From the NCBI GenBank assembly GCA_021732785.1, contig JAKFUG010000001.1, positions 62,001-126,000 on the forward strand: a stretch of DNA of 64,000 nucleotides. The letters are read 5' to 3'. Below, in pieces: positions 8,774 through 19,199 of this stretch (positions are counted from its first letter, which is position 1; each line of letters opens with the position of its first letter). Source of the stretch: Planctomycetaceae bacterium. GTDB taxonomy: Bacteria > Planctomycetota > Planctomycetia > Planctomycetales > Planctomycetaceae. A program made the translations under genes and the position numbers. A model generated the notes under the pieces. The model ran no database searches. It worked only from the letters and a program-made list of their open reading frames with translations, and was not told the DNA's origin.

Positions 8774-10192
8774 ATGCGCCGCATCCTGCTCGTGGCCGCT
8801 CTGTGTCTCGTATTCGACGGCAGAGACTCCGCAGTCGCCGAGACGGTCGCCCGCCCGAATCTCATTCTCATCTTTGTGGATGACCTGGGCGTGGGGGACA
8901 TCGGTCCGTTCGGCAATACCGAACTGAAAACGCCGCAGTTGGACAAGTTCGCCGCCGAAGGGATGAAGTTCACCAGCTTTTATGCCACGCCGGTCTGCTC
9001 GATGTCCCGCGCCTGTCTGCTCACCGGATGCTACAACGCGCGGGTCTCGATGCCTGGCGTACTGTTTCCGCAAAGCCAGATCGGTCTGCATTCCAATGAA
9101 ATCACGCTCGCGGAAATCGTGAAGCCAAAAGGGTACGCCACCATCTGCATCGGCAAATGGCACCTCGGTCATCGCGAGCCTTTCCTCCCCACGAAACAAG
9201 GTTTCGATTCATACTTCGGCATTCCCTACAGCAACGATATGACCATCGATCCGCAGAATGCCCGCTTCGCGAAGGACTGCCTGTTTCGCGAGGGAATGAC
9301 CGCCGAGAAAGCCCGCGCCGAAGCCATCCGCCACACCGTGCCCCTCATGCGCGGCGAAGCCATTGTCGAATACCCGGCGGATCAGGCCACGCTCACCAAA
9401 CGGTACACCGAAGAGGCGGTCTCGTTCATCCGCGCCCATCGAGCCGACCCGTTCTTTGTGTACCTGCCACACTCGATGGTGCATGTGCCGCTTGCCGCCT
9501 CCGCGGACTTTCTGGGCAAGAGTGGCCAGGGCCTGCTCGGAGACGCGATTGAAGAACTCGATTGGTCCGTCGGGCAAATCATGCAGACGCTGCGTGATCT
9601 GAAGCTCGATGAAAAAACGCTGGTGATTTTCACATCGGATAACGGCGCTGCCACCGGATCTTCGGCACCCTATCGGGGGAAGAAAGCCACCAACTTTGAA
9701 GGGGGCGTGCGGGAGCCATGTCTCATGCGTTGGCCGGGACATATCCCCGCCGGGACAACGTGCGACAAGATCGCGGGCAATATCGACATGCTGCCGACGT
9801 TTGCCAAACTCGTGGGTGCCGATTTGCCAACCGATCGCGTGCTGGACGGTCGGGACATCACTTCGCTGATGTTCGATCCTAACGCTGGTCCGGTGCGGGA
9901 CACGCATCTTTATTTCACGGCGAACCAGACGCTGGCCGCCATTCGGCAAGGGGATTGGAAGCTGTTCCTGCCCGATACGGCGGCCGGGAACACGAAGAAC
10001 GCGAAAGCCAAGAAGAACGCTGCGCCGGTTGGTGCCGAGCTTTACAATCTGGCCACCGATCCCGTGGAAGCCCACGATGTCGCCGCGGAAAATCCGGAAA
10101 TCGTGTCCCGATTGAAAGCGGAAGCCGCTCGACGAGACGCCGAGATCCGCGCGCATCGCCGCCCCGCGGGACAGCTTGCGAATCAAAATTGA
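8774..10192 (+). CDS. secreted sulfatase (arylsulfatase family)
   Basis: A 472-residue sulfatase with an N-terminal signal peptide ([16 protein letters not shown], cleavage near AVAE). The metal-binding LIFVDDLG, the active-site region [13 protein letters not shown] with the formylglycine cysteine at about C75, GKWHLGH, and FTSDNGA are present. Planctomycetes carry many such enzymes for sulfated polysaccharides. The active-site core is C-S-M-S-R, with Met in place of the usual Pro or Ala. The ATG at 8774 is chosen because it begins the signal peptide; it follows the phosphatase stop by 43 bases. Confidence 0.9.
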   Translation: MRRILLVAALCLVFDGRDSAVAETVARPNLILIFVDDLGVGDIGPFGNTELKTPQLDKFAAEGMKFTSFYATPVCSMSRACLLTGCYNARVSMPGVLFPQSQIGLHSNEITLAEIVKPKGYATICIGKWHLGHREPFLPTKQGFDSYFGIPYSNDMTIDPQNARFAKDCLFREGMTAEKARAEAIRHTVPLMRGEAIVEYPADQATLTKRYTEEAVSFIRAHRADPFFVYLPHSMVHVPLAASADFLGKSGQGLLGDAIEELDWSVGQIMQTLRDLKLDEKTLVIFTSDNGAATGSSAPYRGKKATNFEGGVREPCLMRWPGHIPAGTTCDKIAGNIDMLPTFAKLVGADLPTDRVLDGRDITSLMFDPNAGPVRDTHLYFTANQTLAAIRQGDWKLFLPDTAAGNTKNAKAKKNAAPVGAELYNLATDPVEAHDVAAENPEIVSRLKAEAARRDAEIRAHRRPAGQLANQN

Positions 10193-10275
10193 TGGTTGGT
10201 GGTTTCGCCAGCCATTCGCGACAATCACGACGCGACTTTGCCATCCCCAACCGAATCTGTCACAGGAGCAGGTGC

Positions 10276-11172
10276 ATGACTTCGAAGCGGTTTGCTGGTC
10301 TGACGCTGGTTGCGGCACTCGGCGTCACCATGGCCGGGCGGGCCGACGCCGTCGAGGCCAAAGTGACCAAAGTGACCAAAGATCTTCCGTACGCGAATCC
10401 CGCCCATGAACGACACGTTCTCGATGTGTATGCGCCCCCGGAGGCGAAGAATCTGCCGGTGGTCTTCTGGATTCACGGCGGGGGCTGGCAAGCGGGCGAC
10501 AAGACCGGCGTGCAATTGAAACCGCAGGCGTTCGTCGATCGCGGGTTTGTCTTCGTTTCGACGAACTATCGTCTGTTGCCCAACGTCGAGATCGACGTCA
10601 TCTTCCGCGACATCGCCCAGTCGGTCCACTGGGTTCACGATCACATTGCGGAATACGGCGGCGATCCGAATCGCGTGCTGATGATGGGACACTCGGCGGG
10701 GGCGCAACTCGCGGCGTTGATCTGTACCGATGAGCGTTATCTGAAAGCCGAGGGGTTGTCGCTGAGCATGATGAAAGGCTGCGTGCCGGTGGATGGCGAC
10801 ACGTACGATGTCCCGGCGATCATCGAAACCGCCGAGACCCGCCGCCGGGTGCATGGCCAGCCGCAAGCCACGTACGGGCACCGCGAAAAATTCGGTATCA
10901 CGCCGGAAAAGCACAAGGATTACTCGGCGGTCACCCACGTCGCGAAAGGGAAACCGATCCCGCCATTCTTGATCCTGCACGTGGCCGATCATCCGGACAA
11001 CGCCGCGCAGGCACAGCGTTTCGGTGCCGTTCTGAAAGACGCCGGCATCCCGGTGACGGTCTTCGGCGCGAAGGACACGAATCACACGCGGATCAACGCC
11101 GAACTCGGCATGCCCGATGATCCTTCGACGATCGCGATGTTCAAGTTTGTCGCCGAGGTATTGAAAAAGTAA
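10276..11172 (+). CDS. secreted alpha/beta-hydrolase (carboxylesterase-like)
   Basis: A 298-residue protein with a signal peptide ([20 protein letters not shown]). The oxyanion-hole motif IHGGGW sits at residues 66-71 and the nucleophile elbow GHSAGA at 138-143 (Ser140). A late DTNHTRIN supplies the likely catalytic His. This arrangement fits the hormone-sensitive-lipase/acetyl-esterase group. It lies 83 bases after a sulfatase gene in the same direction, with AGGAG before the start, so the two could act together on sulfated or acetylated polysaccharide. The substrate is unknown. Confidence 0.87.
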   Translation: MTSKRFAGLTLVAALGVTMAGRADAVEAKVTKVTKDLPYANPAHERHVLDVYAPPEAKNLPVVFWIHGGGWQAGDKTGVQLKPQAFVDRGFVFVSTNYRLLPNVEIDVIFRDIAQSVHWVHDHIAEYGGDPNRVLMMGHSAGAQLAALICTDERYLKAEGLSLSMMKGCVPVDGDTYDVPAIIETAETRRRVHGQPQATYGHREKFGITPEKHKDYSAVTHVAKGKPIPPFLILHVADHPDNAAQAQRFGAVLKDAGIPVTVFGAKDTNHTRINAELGMPDDPSTIAMFKFVAEVLKK

Positions 11173-11264
11173 GGCTGCCGGAACGTGATCGGAAGCGCGG
11201 TTTCCCGATCGCGTCCCATGGCATACACTGCGGGGGTTCCGTTTCCTCCTGGAGTACACGGCGG

Positions 11265-12236
11265 ATGACTTTCCCGCAGTTTGACCGCTCGCAGTTGGTG
11301 ATTCGTCCGCTCGCGGAACGCATCCATGATTTGATGCGCGACAAGATCGTCAAGCGCCCCGGCGGTCCGCGCGTGCCGTTTGAACACCCGGCGATTCCCA
11401 TCCTCGCGGACGCCATTGTTGCGGCATACCGAAACGGAAAATCGGTGATTTTCCTCTGCGGCGGACATGTGCTCCGCGCAGGGAATGGGCCGTTGCTCAT
11501 CGATCTGATGCGGCGGGGGATCCTCACCAATCTGGGCTTCAACGGTGCTGGCGCGATTCACGATTTCGAACTGGCGATGATTGGCCAGACGTGTGAAAGC
11601 GTGGCCAAATATGTCAGCGAAGGGCAATTCGGTCTGTGGAGCGAAACCGCGAAGTTGAACGACGCCGTGGCGGCGGGAGCCCGTGACGGCCTCGGTTTTG
11701 GTGAAGCCGCGGGGCGATATATCGAAGCGCATGCGTATCCCTTCCGCGAGACGAGCGTCCTGGCGGCGGGATATCGGCTGAAGGTTCCGGTGACCGTACA
11801 TGTATCCATCGGACAGGACATCGTTCACGAACATCCCAACTGCGACGGGGCCGCCATCGGGGCCGCGTCCTACACCGATTTTCTGATCTTCACGCAGTCG
11901 GTGACCAATCTCGAAGGGGGCGTGTTCCTCAACATCGGCACCGCCGTGATGGGGCCGGAGATTTATCTGAAAGCGCTGGCGATGGCCCGCAACGTCGCCC
12001 ATCAGCGGGGCGAAACCATCCGCAAGTTCACCACCGGCGTGTTTGACCTGCCGGATCTCGGCACCGATCTCTCACACGAAGCCCCGAAGCACGACCCGCG
12101 GTATTACTTCCGCCCCTTCAAAACAATTCTCGTGCGAACCGTCGCCGACGGGGGCCAAAGTCATTACGTGCAGGGCGATCACCAAGGGACGATTCCCGCC
12201 CTGTATGACGCGATCATGGCCCGCATTGAATCTTAA
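11265..12236 (+). CDS. deoxyhypusine-synthase-like protein
   Basis: A 323-residue protein of the deoxyhypusine synthase fold family found in planctomycetes. Family-like segments are LIDLMRRGILTNLGFNGAGA, AIHDFELAMIG and TDFLIFTQSVTNLEGGVFLN. A lysine in GPEIYLKALAM (about K236) falls where the catalytic lysine of true deoxyhypusine synthases lies. Eukaryotic and archaeal enzymes move the aminobutyl group of spermidine onto eIF5A; bacterial relatives often make homospermidine or related polyamines. The actual reaction here cannot be read from sequence. A ribosome site (CTGGAG) lies upstream and a hairpin follows at 12241. Confidence 0.7.
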   Translation: MTFPQFDRSQLVIRPLAERIHDLMRDKIVKRPGGPRVPFEHPAIPILADAIVAAYRNGKSVIFLCGGHVLRAGNGPLLIDLMRRGILTNLGFNGAGAIHDFELAMIGQTCESVAKYVSEGQFGLWSETAKLNDAVAAGARDGLGFGEAAGRYIEAHAYPFRETSVLAAGYRLKVPVTVHVSIGQDIVHEHPNCDGAAIGAASYTDFLIFTQSVTNLEGGVFLNIGTAVMGPEIYLKALAMARNVAHQRGETIRKFTTGVFDLPDLGTDLSHEAPKHDPRYYFRPFKTILVRTVADGGQSHYVQGDHQGTIPALYDAIMARIES

Positions 12237-12240
12237 GAAG

Positions 12241-12263
12241 CCCAGGGGATTCTGATCCCCGGG
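12241..12263 (+). terminator. hairpin after the deoxyhypusine-synthase-like gene
   Basis: CCCAGGGGAT (12241-12250) pairs with ATCCCCGGG (12255-12263) with one bulged A and loop TCTG. It is followed by TCTCTTCGTTC, a moderately T-rich tail, in the 52-base gap before the next gene. Confidence 0.6.
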
Positions 12264-12288
12264 TCTCTTCGTTCGGAAAACGATATTC

Positions 12289-13341
12289 ATGAATCCCGAT
12301 CGTTTGCAGTCATTACTCAGCCAGTTCCCGCAGCGCCGGATTGCGGTCCTGGGCGATTTCTTTCTCGACAAATACCTCGAAGTCGATCCGAGTCTGGCCG
12401 AGCCGAGTCTCGAAACCGGACGGACCGCCCATCAGGTCATTCGACGCCGGCAGAACCCCGGTGCGGCAGGGACGGTCGTCAATAATCTCGCGGCTCTCGG
12501 CGCGGGTCATCTGCACGCGCTCGGAGCCATCGGGGATGACGGCGAGGGGTACGATCTCTGTCAGGGATTGCAGGCGCTGGGGTGTTCCACCGAGGGACTG
12601 CTGCGACGCAAGGAACTGATGACGCCAACGTATCTCAAACCGCGCGACGCCGGGGTCGCCGGTCTCATCGGCGAGCATTCCCGCTACGACACCAAGAACC
12701 GCAAACCGACGCCGCCGGAGATTGTGGAAGCGCTCGCCGCCCAGATCGATCGCGTGCTGGATGACGGGGCGCTCGATGCCCTCGTGATCATGGATCAGGT
12801 GGAGCTTCCCGATTGCGGCGTAGTGACGAGGTGGCTGCGCGACAAGCTGTCCGATCTCGGGGCACAGCATCGCCAGGTCTTGTTCTGGGCCGATAGCCGC
12901 CGGTTCATTCGCCAATTTCGCAACGTGATGATCAAACCGAATCAGTTTGAAGCGATCGGCCGCATCAATCCGTTGCCGGGCGACGAAGTCACGCAAACGG
13001 ACTTGAAGCGCGTCATTCCCCGCTTGCGAGCGGAAGCGGGCGTCCCCATCTTCGTCACGTGGGGAGAAAAAGGAATGTTCGTCAGCGACCCCGAGGTGCG
13101 TTTGATCCCCGGGGTGTCCGTGCGCGGACCGATTGATCCGACTGGCGCGGGCGACAGCGCGACCGCCGGTGCCGTTCTGGCACTCACCTCGGGCGCCACC
13201 CCTGCGGAAGCGGCCCTCATCGCGAACCTCGTGGCCTCGGTCACCGTTCGGCAACTCGGAATTACGGGAACGGCTCAGCCCGCCGATCTGGAAGACGCCC
13301 TCGTCCAATGGCGCGGGCAACATCCCGGCGTCGTGATTTAG
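12289..13341 (+). CDS. PfkB-family carbohydrate kinase (RfaE/HldE-like)
   Basis: A 350-residue ribokinase-superfamily protein. The N-terminal IAVLGDFFLDKYLEVD and the following GAAGTVVNNLAALGA match the substrate-side region of RfaE-type heptose-phosphate kinases, and the C-terminal PTGAGDSATAGAVLA carries the catalytic-base/anion-hole motif GAGD. It could phosphorylate D-glycero-manno-heptose 7-phosphate or another sugar; no nucleotidyltransferase domain is fused and no LPS genes are adjacent, so the substrate stays open. Confidence 0.82.
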   Translation: MNPDRLQSLLSQFPQRRIAVLGDFFLDKYLEVDPSLAEPSLETGRTAHQVIRRRQNPGAAGTVVNNLAALGAGHLHALGAIGDDGEGYDLCQGLQALGCSTEGLLRRKELMTPTYLKPRDAGVAGLIGEHSRYDTKNRKPTPPEIVEALAAQIDRVLDDGALDALVIMDQVELPDCGVVTRWLRDKLSDLGAQHRQVLFWADSRRFIRQFRNVMIKPNQFEAIGRINPLPGDEVTQTDLKRVIPRLRAEAGVPIFVTWGEKGMFVSDPEVRLIPGVSVRGPIDPTGAGDSATAGAVLALTSGATPAEAALIANLVASVTVRQLGITGTAQPADLEDALVQWRGQHPGVVI

Positions 13342-13352
13342 AAGGCGATCCG

Positions 13353-13589
13353 TTACGCGGCCCGGTTAACGGGATTTTGCTTCTGGGCTTCCAGCAACGG
13401 ACCGACCTGCATCACCGTCCGGCACAAATCCTGAATCAGACCCTTTTCGAGATCTTCCGTATTCAGCCCGTTGCAAGCGTTGATGCACGCCCGAATCCGT
13501 CGAGCCAGTTCGCGATTTTCGGGAGAATCCGGGCCGTAGACATCCCCCTCGGCCGTGATGACCAATTGACCAGTTGGGGCGAGTTCCAT
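13353..13589 (-). CDS. small conserved hypothetical protein
   Basis: A 78-residue leftward protein, MELAPTGQLVITAEGDVYGP, containing RIRACINACNGLNTEDLEKG. The ARRIxACxNACxGxxTExLE pattern resembles small proteins seen in phages and many bacteria; function unknown. It converges with the PfkB gene, leaving 11 bases between stops. Codon use is normal for the region. Confidence 0.65.
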   Translation of the reverse strand: MELAPTGQLVITAEGDVYGPDSPENRELARRIRACINACNGLNTEDLEKGLIQDLCRTVMQVGPLLEAQKQNPVNRAA

Positions 13590-14000
13590 GGCAACCTGCG
13601 TTTCTAAAGCCGTGAGTGGGGATGATCGCGCCCGGCGCGGCGCTCGACAGCATCACCCTTACCATCGGCACGTCGGGCACAATCGGTATGACCAAACCGG
13701 ACTTGAAGATCGAAATCAGTCGACTTTCAAGCCATGCCGAGGCGTTTTGTTTATCCCAGACATCCCAAATTCCCCTGTCGGTCAATGCGGGAGTGACCGC
13801 TGGAACCCTGAACAAAACGGTCTGTCGCGGCCGATTTGGCCAAATCGGCCGCAAATTCTGCGGAGCAGACCGCTCTTTCGACCCTTGCCCCGGACGGGTA
13901 GAATACGGTTCTCGACAGCGACCGGACCGCTCCGAGTGCACCCCGCCCTGATGCCTGCCCCGTGCCGTAACCGACTGTCCGCCTTGTCTTTTGGTCTCCG
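13590..14000. other. intergenic region upstream of lepA
   Basis: About 410 bases without a supported gene. It contains the 26-bp perfect palindrome at 13827-13852 and presumably the promoters for the leftward small gene and for lepA. Confidence 0.5.
13827..13852. repeat. perfect 26-bp palindrome upstream of lepA
   Basis: Two 13-base arms with no loop: GCGGCCGATTTGG followed directly by CCAAATCGGCCGC. Such a loop-free dyad suits binding of a dimeric protein better than a terminator. It is 149 bases before the lepA start. Confidence 0.6.
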
Positions 14001-15806
14001 ATGTTCGACCAGCGCTGCATTCGTAATTTCTCCATCGTCGCTCATATCGACCATGGCAAGAGCACCCTTTCCGACCAGTTGCTCCTCAAGAGCGGGGCCA
14101 TCACCCAGCGCGAGTTCCAGGAGCAGATCCTCGACGATCTCGAAGTGGAACGCGAACGCGGCATCACCGTGAAAGCCCGGGCTGTCGCGATCAACTATAC
14201 GCTCGACGGCCAGCAGTACGAGATCAACTTCATTGATACGCCCGGTCACGTTGACTTCCACTACGAAGTCTCACGGAGTCTCGCCGCTTGCGAAGGGGCG
14301 TTGTTGCTCGTCGACGCCTTTCAAGGGGTGCAAGCCCAAACGGTGGCGAATGCGTATGCGGCGATTAATGCGGATCTGGAAGTCATTCCGGTCGTGAACA
14401 AGGTCGACCTCCCGATCACCCGCATCCCGGAAATTCTGGAAGAAATCGAAACCGTCGTCGGCCTCGATACCACCAACGTGCTCAAGACCAGCGGCAAGTC
14501 GGGCATTGGAATCGAAGAGTGTTTCCGCGCGATCATCGAACGGATTCCGGCTCCCAAAGGTGATATTAACGCGCCCCTGACAGCACTCATTTTCGATAGT
14601 AAGTACGATGTCTATCGCGGCGTCGTGACTTATATTCGCGTTATGGATGGGAGTATCCGTAAAGGCCAGAAAATCCTCTTTATTAAATCGGCATTGGCTC
14701 ACGAGGTGCTTGAGATCGGGCAGTTCCGTCCGCAGATGGTCGCTTGTGACGATCTCGGCCCGGGGCAAGTCGGATATATTATCACCGGTGTGAAAGTGCT
14801 CGGGAGTGTCCACGTCGGCGACACCGTCACGGACTTCCACAACCGTGCGCCGGCGGCGCTGCCGGGGTACGAAATCCCGCAGCAGATGGTGTTCTGCGGG
14901 ATGTACCCGATCGATGCCACCGACTTCGAACACCTGCGCGACCAGTTGCAGAAGATGAGTCTCAACGACGCCAGTTTCTCGTTTGCACCGGATACCAGCG
15001 ACGCCCTTGGTTTCGGTTTTCGCTGCGGTTTTCTCGGGATGCTGCACATGGAAATCATCCAGCAGCGTCTCGAAAAAGAAGCCGATGTCGACCTGATTCA
15101 AACCGCGCCGAACGTCACCTATCAACTGGTCAAAACGAACGGTGACGTGACGACGCTCGATAGCCCGCAGGATGTTCCCGACTCCGGTTCGATCAAAGAA
15201 TTGCGGGAGCCCATCGCCAAGGTCCACTTCATTCTGCCGAGCGACAAAATCGGCCCCATTATGCAACTGTGTGCGGATCGCCGGGGGACGTACCTTACTA
15301 CGGAATATCTCGGTCCCAATCGGGCGCAGATCACGTATGAATTGCCGCTCGCGGAAATCGTCTTCGACATGTACGACAAGTTGAAGAGTATTACCGCGGG
15401 GTATGGGACAATGAATTATGAGGTCATCGGTTTCCGGACCGCTGATCTTGTGAAAATGGATATTCTCGTCAAGAGCGAGAAAGTCGATGCGCTGGCAGTG
15501 ATTGTGCATCGTTCGCAAGCCGAACGCCGCGGGCGCGCTGTGTGCAAGAAGCTGAAGGAAGAAATCAGCCGGCATCAGTTCGAGATTCCGTTACAGGCCG
15601 CGCTGGGCGGGCGCGTGATCGCCCGCGAAACGATTCAAGCGGTGCGGAAAGACGTGACCGCCAAGTGTTATGGCGGCGATATCAGCCGGAAAAAGAAGCT
15701 GCTCAACAAGCAGAAGGAAGGCAAGAAACGACTGAAGCAATTCGGCCAGGTGGAAATCCCGCAGAAGGCGTTTCTCGCGGTTCTCAGCACCAGCGAAGAC
15801 GATTGA
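14001..15806 (+). CDS. lepA: elongation factor 4 (LepA) GTPase
   Basis: Ribosome-associated translational GTPase implicated in back-translocation and 30S assembly. The 601 residues equal the usual length. G-motifs are AHIDHGKST (G1), RERGITVKA (G2), DTPGHVDF (G3) and NKVDLP (G4). The LepA-specific C-terminal domain (KRLKQFGQVEIPQKAFLAVL) is complete. The start at 14001 gives MFDQRCIRNFSIVAHIDHGK, as in the family. Confidence 0.97.
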   Translation: MFDQRCIRNFSIVAHIDHGKSTLSDQLLLKSGAITQREFQEQILDDLEVERERGITVKARAVAINYTLDGQQYEINFIDTPGHVDFHYEVSRSLAACEGALLLVDAFQGVQAQTVANAYAAINADLEVIPVVNKVDLPITRIPEILEEIETVVGLDTTNVLKTSGKSGIGIEECFRAIIERIPAPKGDINAPLTALIFDSKYDVYRGVVTYIRVMDGSIRKGQKILFIKSALAHEVLEIGQFRPQMVACDDLGPGQVGYIITGVKVLGSVHVGDTVTDFHNRAPAALPGYEIPQQMVFCGMYPIDATDFEHLRDQLQKMSLNDASFSFAPDTSDALGFGFRCGFLGMLHMEIIQQRLEKEADVDLIQTAPNVTYQLVKTNGDVTTLDSPQDVPDSGSIKELREPIAKVHFILPSDKIGPIMQLCADRRGTYLTTEYLGPNRAQITYELPLAEIVFDMYDKLKSITAGYGTMNYEVIGFRTADLVKMDILVKSEKVDALAVIVHRSQAERRGRAVCKKLKEEISRHQFEIPLQAALGGRVIARETIQAVRKDVTAKCYGGDISRKKKLLNKQKEGKKRLKQFGQVEIPQKAFLAVLSTSEDD

Positions 15807-16044
15807 ACGTGTGACTTGCAGCCGGTGTCCGTGTCGTCGATACTGCGATTTCGCGATCGCGGAAAGCCGATCCGGACACACTCTACCTGTCGGACCTGAC
15901 GCCGATGAATTTTCCCAGGTACACCACAGCCTCACAGGGTTCGACAACCCCGCGCTGCCTCGCGCCGCGAATCGTCGCTTCGATAGTCCGCTAGCCCCCT
16001 CGCCGGATTGTCCGCAGCAGCAGCAATTCGGCAGATTCACCTTC

Positions 16045-16118
16045 GGGGCCGTAGCTCAATCGGTTAGAGCGCGGGACTCATAATCCTAAGGTTGTCGGTT
16101 CGAGTCCGACCGGCCCCA
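16045..16118 (+). tRNA. tRNA with anticodon CAT (elongator Met or Ile2)
   Basis: Cloverleaf: acceptor GGGGCCG / CGGCCCC, D arm GCTC...GAGC, anticodon loop CTCATAA (anticodon CAT), T arm GTCGG-TTCGAGT-CCGAC, discriminator A. The outer pair of the anticodon stem is mismatched. CCA is not encoded. Sequence alone does not decide between elongator tRNA-Met and the lysidine-modified tRNA-Ile2. Confidence 0.92.
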
Positions 16119-16179
16119 TTCGTCACCGCAGGCGCCATTCCACTTCGTCGGGTTCAACGAGTCCGCACGCCGGGTTTCA

Positions 16180-17436
16180 TCACTCCGCGGCTTTGATTTT
16201 CAGGGTGATTACGCCGGTATTATCGGCGATGGCGTTCCATGCGTCGTCGCAGCGGACGAAGAGGACGCCGTCGGACGGGGTGGCCCAGCGGCCGGTGGTG
16301 CCGAGCGGGAATGAGTCCGAAAGTTTGTAATCGTCGAACATCACGCCGACGAGTTTGCCCTTGCCGTTGGCGTCGCCGTCCGCGGTGAGCTTGTCGCCCT
16401 CCTTTTCGATCGACCATTCGCCGGTGGCGGTGAACTCGTACATTTGCCCTTCCTTCGCCAACAGCCGCGACGACTGCCAGCCCCGGGCCGCTTCAATTTT
16501 GGATTGCACGTTGGCGGAACCGCGGAGTCCGACGGCTTTCGTTTTCCAGTCCCAACGGCACAAGTCCACACGGAAGCCGTTGTCCATGTGATCGAGAAAG
16601 AAGCGGTATTCGAAGGCAATTTCCGGGGCCATTGGTCCGTAAACGCTTTGAAACGTCGCCCCTTGTTCCGCGAGAATCTGTAGTCCGAGCGGACGGAAGC
16701 GGTCGCCGTAGTTCGGGTTGTAGGCCAGCATGTGGCACAACGCCCACCGCCAGGCGTAGTTCTGCCAACTGTCGCCGGTCCGTTCGCGTGAATCGACAAT
16801 TTCCGCCAGCGGTTTCGGTTCGCTGCGCTGCAGATATTTCAGGACCTCCGGGTGAATCTGCACGCTGTAATCTTTGTCTTTCCAGTAATGACCGATTTCG
16901 GCGATCCCTTCCGCGAACCATGTCGGGCCGGTGGTGCCAAACGATTGATGACAATAGGCATGCACGGCTTCATGCTGGGGCGTGCCATGATCGGCGACCG
17001 CATAGACGATGGATTTCGCGGCGATATTCCCGATTTTCTTGCCGGTGAGCGTGTTGACCATCGCGCGGGTCTGGCTCATCGTCAACCCGCCGCCGGTCGT
17101 CATGCTGTCGACGGCTTCGGGCGGAAAGAAACCCGCGGGCCACGAGTTCACATCCTTGGCGACGTACATTTCGATCGTCTGGCCGTTCGGTTTGCCCCAG
17201 TATTTGCTGACCTGGGTGAGCATCGTTTCCAGTCGCTGCAGCAGTTCTTTGGCTTCGTCGGCCGAAATATCGGTGTGCAACAGAAAGTTGCGCGACGTGT
17301 AATCGCGCGGGCCGTCCTCAACAATGCTGGCTTTCTTCCCTCGCGGCGGCGTTTTTGTTTTCGGCTCCGCAGCGTGGGTCCCGGCCGTCAAAGCGCAAAC
17401 GATCAGAGCTGCAATCCATGAGTGTCGATACATCAT
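16180..17436 (-). CDS. secreted zinc metallopeptidase with C-terminal lectin-like domain
   Basis: A 418-residue exported protein with a signal peptide (ending near THAAEP). The gluzincin motif HEAVH is at about residues 155-159, with WFAEGIAE 15 residues later supplying the third zinc ligand. The last 100 residues (from ARGWQSSRLLAKEGQMYEF) resemble the galactose-binding PA-IL/LecA-type beta sandwich often attached to planctomycete exported proteins. It probably cleaves peptides outside the cytoplasm; substrate unknown. Confidence 0.78.
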   Translation of the reverse strand: MMYRHSWIAALIVCALTAGTHAAEPKTKTPPRGKKASIVEDGPRDYTSRNFLLHTDISADEAKELLQRLETMLTQVSKYWGKPNGQTIEMYVAKDVNSWPAGFFPPEAVDSMTTGGGLTMSQTRAMVNTLTGKKIGNIAAKSIVYAVADHGTPQHEAVHAYCHQSFGTTGPTWFAEGIAEIGHYWKDKDYSVQIHPEVLKYLQRSEPKPLAEIVDSRERTGDSWQNYAWRWALCHMLAYNPNYGDRFRPLGLQILAEQGATFQSVYGPMAPEIAFEYRFFLDHMDNGFRVDLCRWDWKTKAVGLRGSANVQSKIEAARGWQSSRLLAKEGQMYEFTATGEWSIEKEGDKLTADGDANGKGKLVGVMFDDYKLSDSFPLGTTGRWATPSDGVLFVRCDDAWNAIADNTGVITLKIKAAE

Positions 17437-17559
17437 CCCGGATCTCCTGATCTCAGTAGACGGCAGTCCGGAGGCAAACTCAATCCCGTTTTCGCGGCGG
17501 GGGCGTTATTCTAGTGGGCATTGAAACGCGCTCAGATCCCAGGCGACAGGAGTTTCCAG

Positions 17560-19146
17560 ATGTCGACGGCGATGGAGAAATGGCAACGATTCTGTCAGAC
17601 ACGGATCGCCGATCGGGCGCTCGGCTTTTCGCTGGATGTCAGCCGCGTCCGCTTTCAAGACCACGACCTCACGCCCTTGTGGCCGAAGATGGCGCAAGCC
17701 CTCGCGGCAATGAAACAACTCGAAGCCGGTTCCATCGCCAACCCCGATGAAAACCGGATGGTCGGGCATTACTGGCTGCGAGCGCCGGAACTGGCTCCGC
17801 CCCCCGCGATCACCGCCGAAATCCGCGCGACACAATCGGCGATCGGCGACTTCGCCGCGAAAGTCCACGGCAAGGAAATCGTCGGAACCGCGGGACCGAT
17901 CGCGCATGTGCTGCATGTCGGCATTGGCGGCTCGGCACTCGGACCGCAGTTCGTCGCCCAGGCACTGGGAACGGCGCATGATCCGCTGGTCATGCACTTC
18001 GTCGATAACACTGATCCCGACGGCATCGATCGTGTGCTCGCCGAATTGCAGGGGAAACTCGGCCAAACGTTGACGGTCGTGGTTTCCAAGTCCGGCGGGA
18101 CCCCCGAAACGCGCAACGGCATGCTCGAAATCCAGGCGGCCTATAAAGCCGCGGGAGTCGACTTTGCACCGCACGCCGTCGCCGTGACACAGGAGGGCAG
18201 CCAGCTCGCCAAAACCGCGGCGAAAGAAGGCTGGTTGAAAACGTTCCCGATGTGGGACTGGGTCGGCGGCCGGACGTCGGTCTTGTCGGCTGTGGGGCTG
18301 CTTCCCGCGGCGCTGCAGGGTTTGAAAATTGACGATTTACTTTCCGGCGCGGCGGCGATGGACGTGCTCACCCGCCACACCGATGCCCGCCAAAACCCCG
18401 CGGCGATGCTCGCACTGATGTGGTACCACATCGGCGGCGGCAAGGGGCTGAAAGACATGGTGATCCTGCCGTACAAAGATCGGCTGGCCCTCTTCAGCAA
18501 GTATCTGCAACAACTGGTCATGGAATCGCTCGGCAAGGAATTCGACCGCAAACAGAACGTGGTCGAACAGGGGATCGCCGTCTACGGCAACAAAGGTTCG
18601 ACCGATCAACACGCCTACGTGCAACAACTCCGCGACGGCATTCCGAACTTCTTCGCAACGTTTCTGCAGGTGCTCCGCGATCGCAGTGGTTCATCGATCG
18701 ATGTGGAATCGGGCATCACCTCGGGGGATTATCTGCAAGGGCTGTTTCTTGGCACACGGGCCGCGCTCGCGGAGAAGAATCGCGATTCGATCACAATCAC
18801 GGTCGATGAAGTGAATGGGGCGACCGTCGGGGCGCTCATCGCGCTGTATGAACGGGCCGTGGGGCTGTATGCCGAGATGGTCGATATCAATGCGTATCAT
18901 CAACCCGGTGTGGAAGCCGGCAAGAAAGCCGCGGCGACGGTGTTGAGCCTGCAAACCGCGGTCGTCACGGCGCTGAAACAAGCCGCCGGACCGCAGACGG
19001 CGGGACAGATCGCAGCCGGGATTGGTCAGCCCGAAGCCGTCGAGCACGTCTTCAAAATTCTCGAGCATCTCGCGATGAACCCCGGCCGCGGGGTCGTTCG
19101 CACCGGTGGCGAAGGACCGTTAACGGATCAGTTTCGCGCGGGGTGA
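17560..19146 (+). CDS. pgi: glucose-6-phosphate isomerase
   Basis: Interconverts glucose 6-phosphate and fructose 6-phosphate. The 528 residues contain [34 protein letters not shown], the active-site [19 protein letters not shown] with [16 protein letters not shown], and a C-terminal SIS-type helix. The start at ATG 17560 is preferred over TTG 17521 because AGGAG lies 8-9 bases before it. It is divergent from the peptidase gene. Confidence 0.95.
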   Translation: MSTAMEKWQRFCQTRIADRALGFSLDVSRVRFQDHDLTPLWPKMAQALAAMKQLEAGSIANPDENRMVGHYWLRAPELAPPPAITAEIRATQSAIGDFAAKVHGKEIVGTAGPIAHVLHVGIGGSALGPQFVAQALGTAHDPLVMHFVDNTDPDGIDRVLAELQGKLGQTLTVVVSKSGGTPETRNGMLEIQAAYKAAGVDFAPHAVAVTQEGSQLAKTAAKEGWLKTFPMWDWVGGRTSVLSAVGLLPAALQGLKIDDLLSGAAAMDVLTRHTDARQNPAAMLALMWYHIGGGKGLKDMVILPYKDRLALFSKYLQQLVMESLGKEFDRKQNVVEQGIAVYGNKGSTDQHAYVQQLRDGIPNFFATFLQVLRDRSGSSIDVESGITSGDYLQGLFLGTRAALAEKNRDSITITVDEVNGATVGALIALYERAVGLYAEMVDINAYHQPGVEAGKKAAATVLSLQTAVVTALKQAAGPQTAGQIAAGIGQPEAVEHVFKILEHLAMNPGRGVVRTGGEGPLTDQFRAG

Positions 19147-19199
19147 TTCAAGTCGCCATCGCGCTCCGCCGTGATGAGCGGCATGCTTCACAACGCGCT

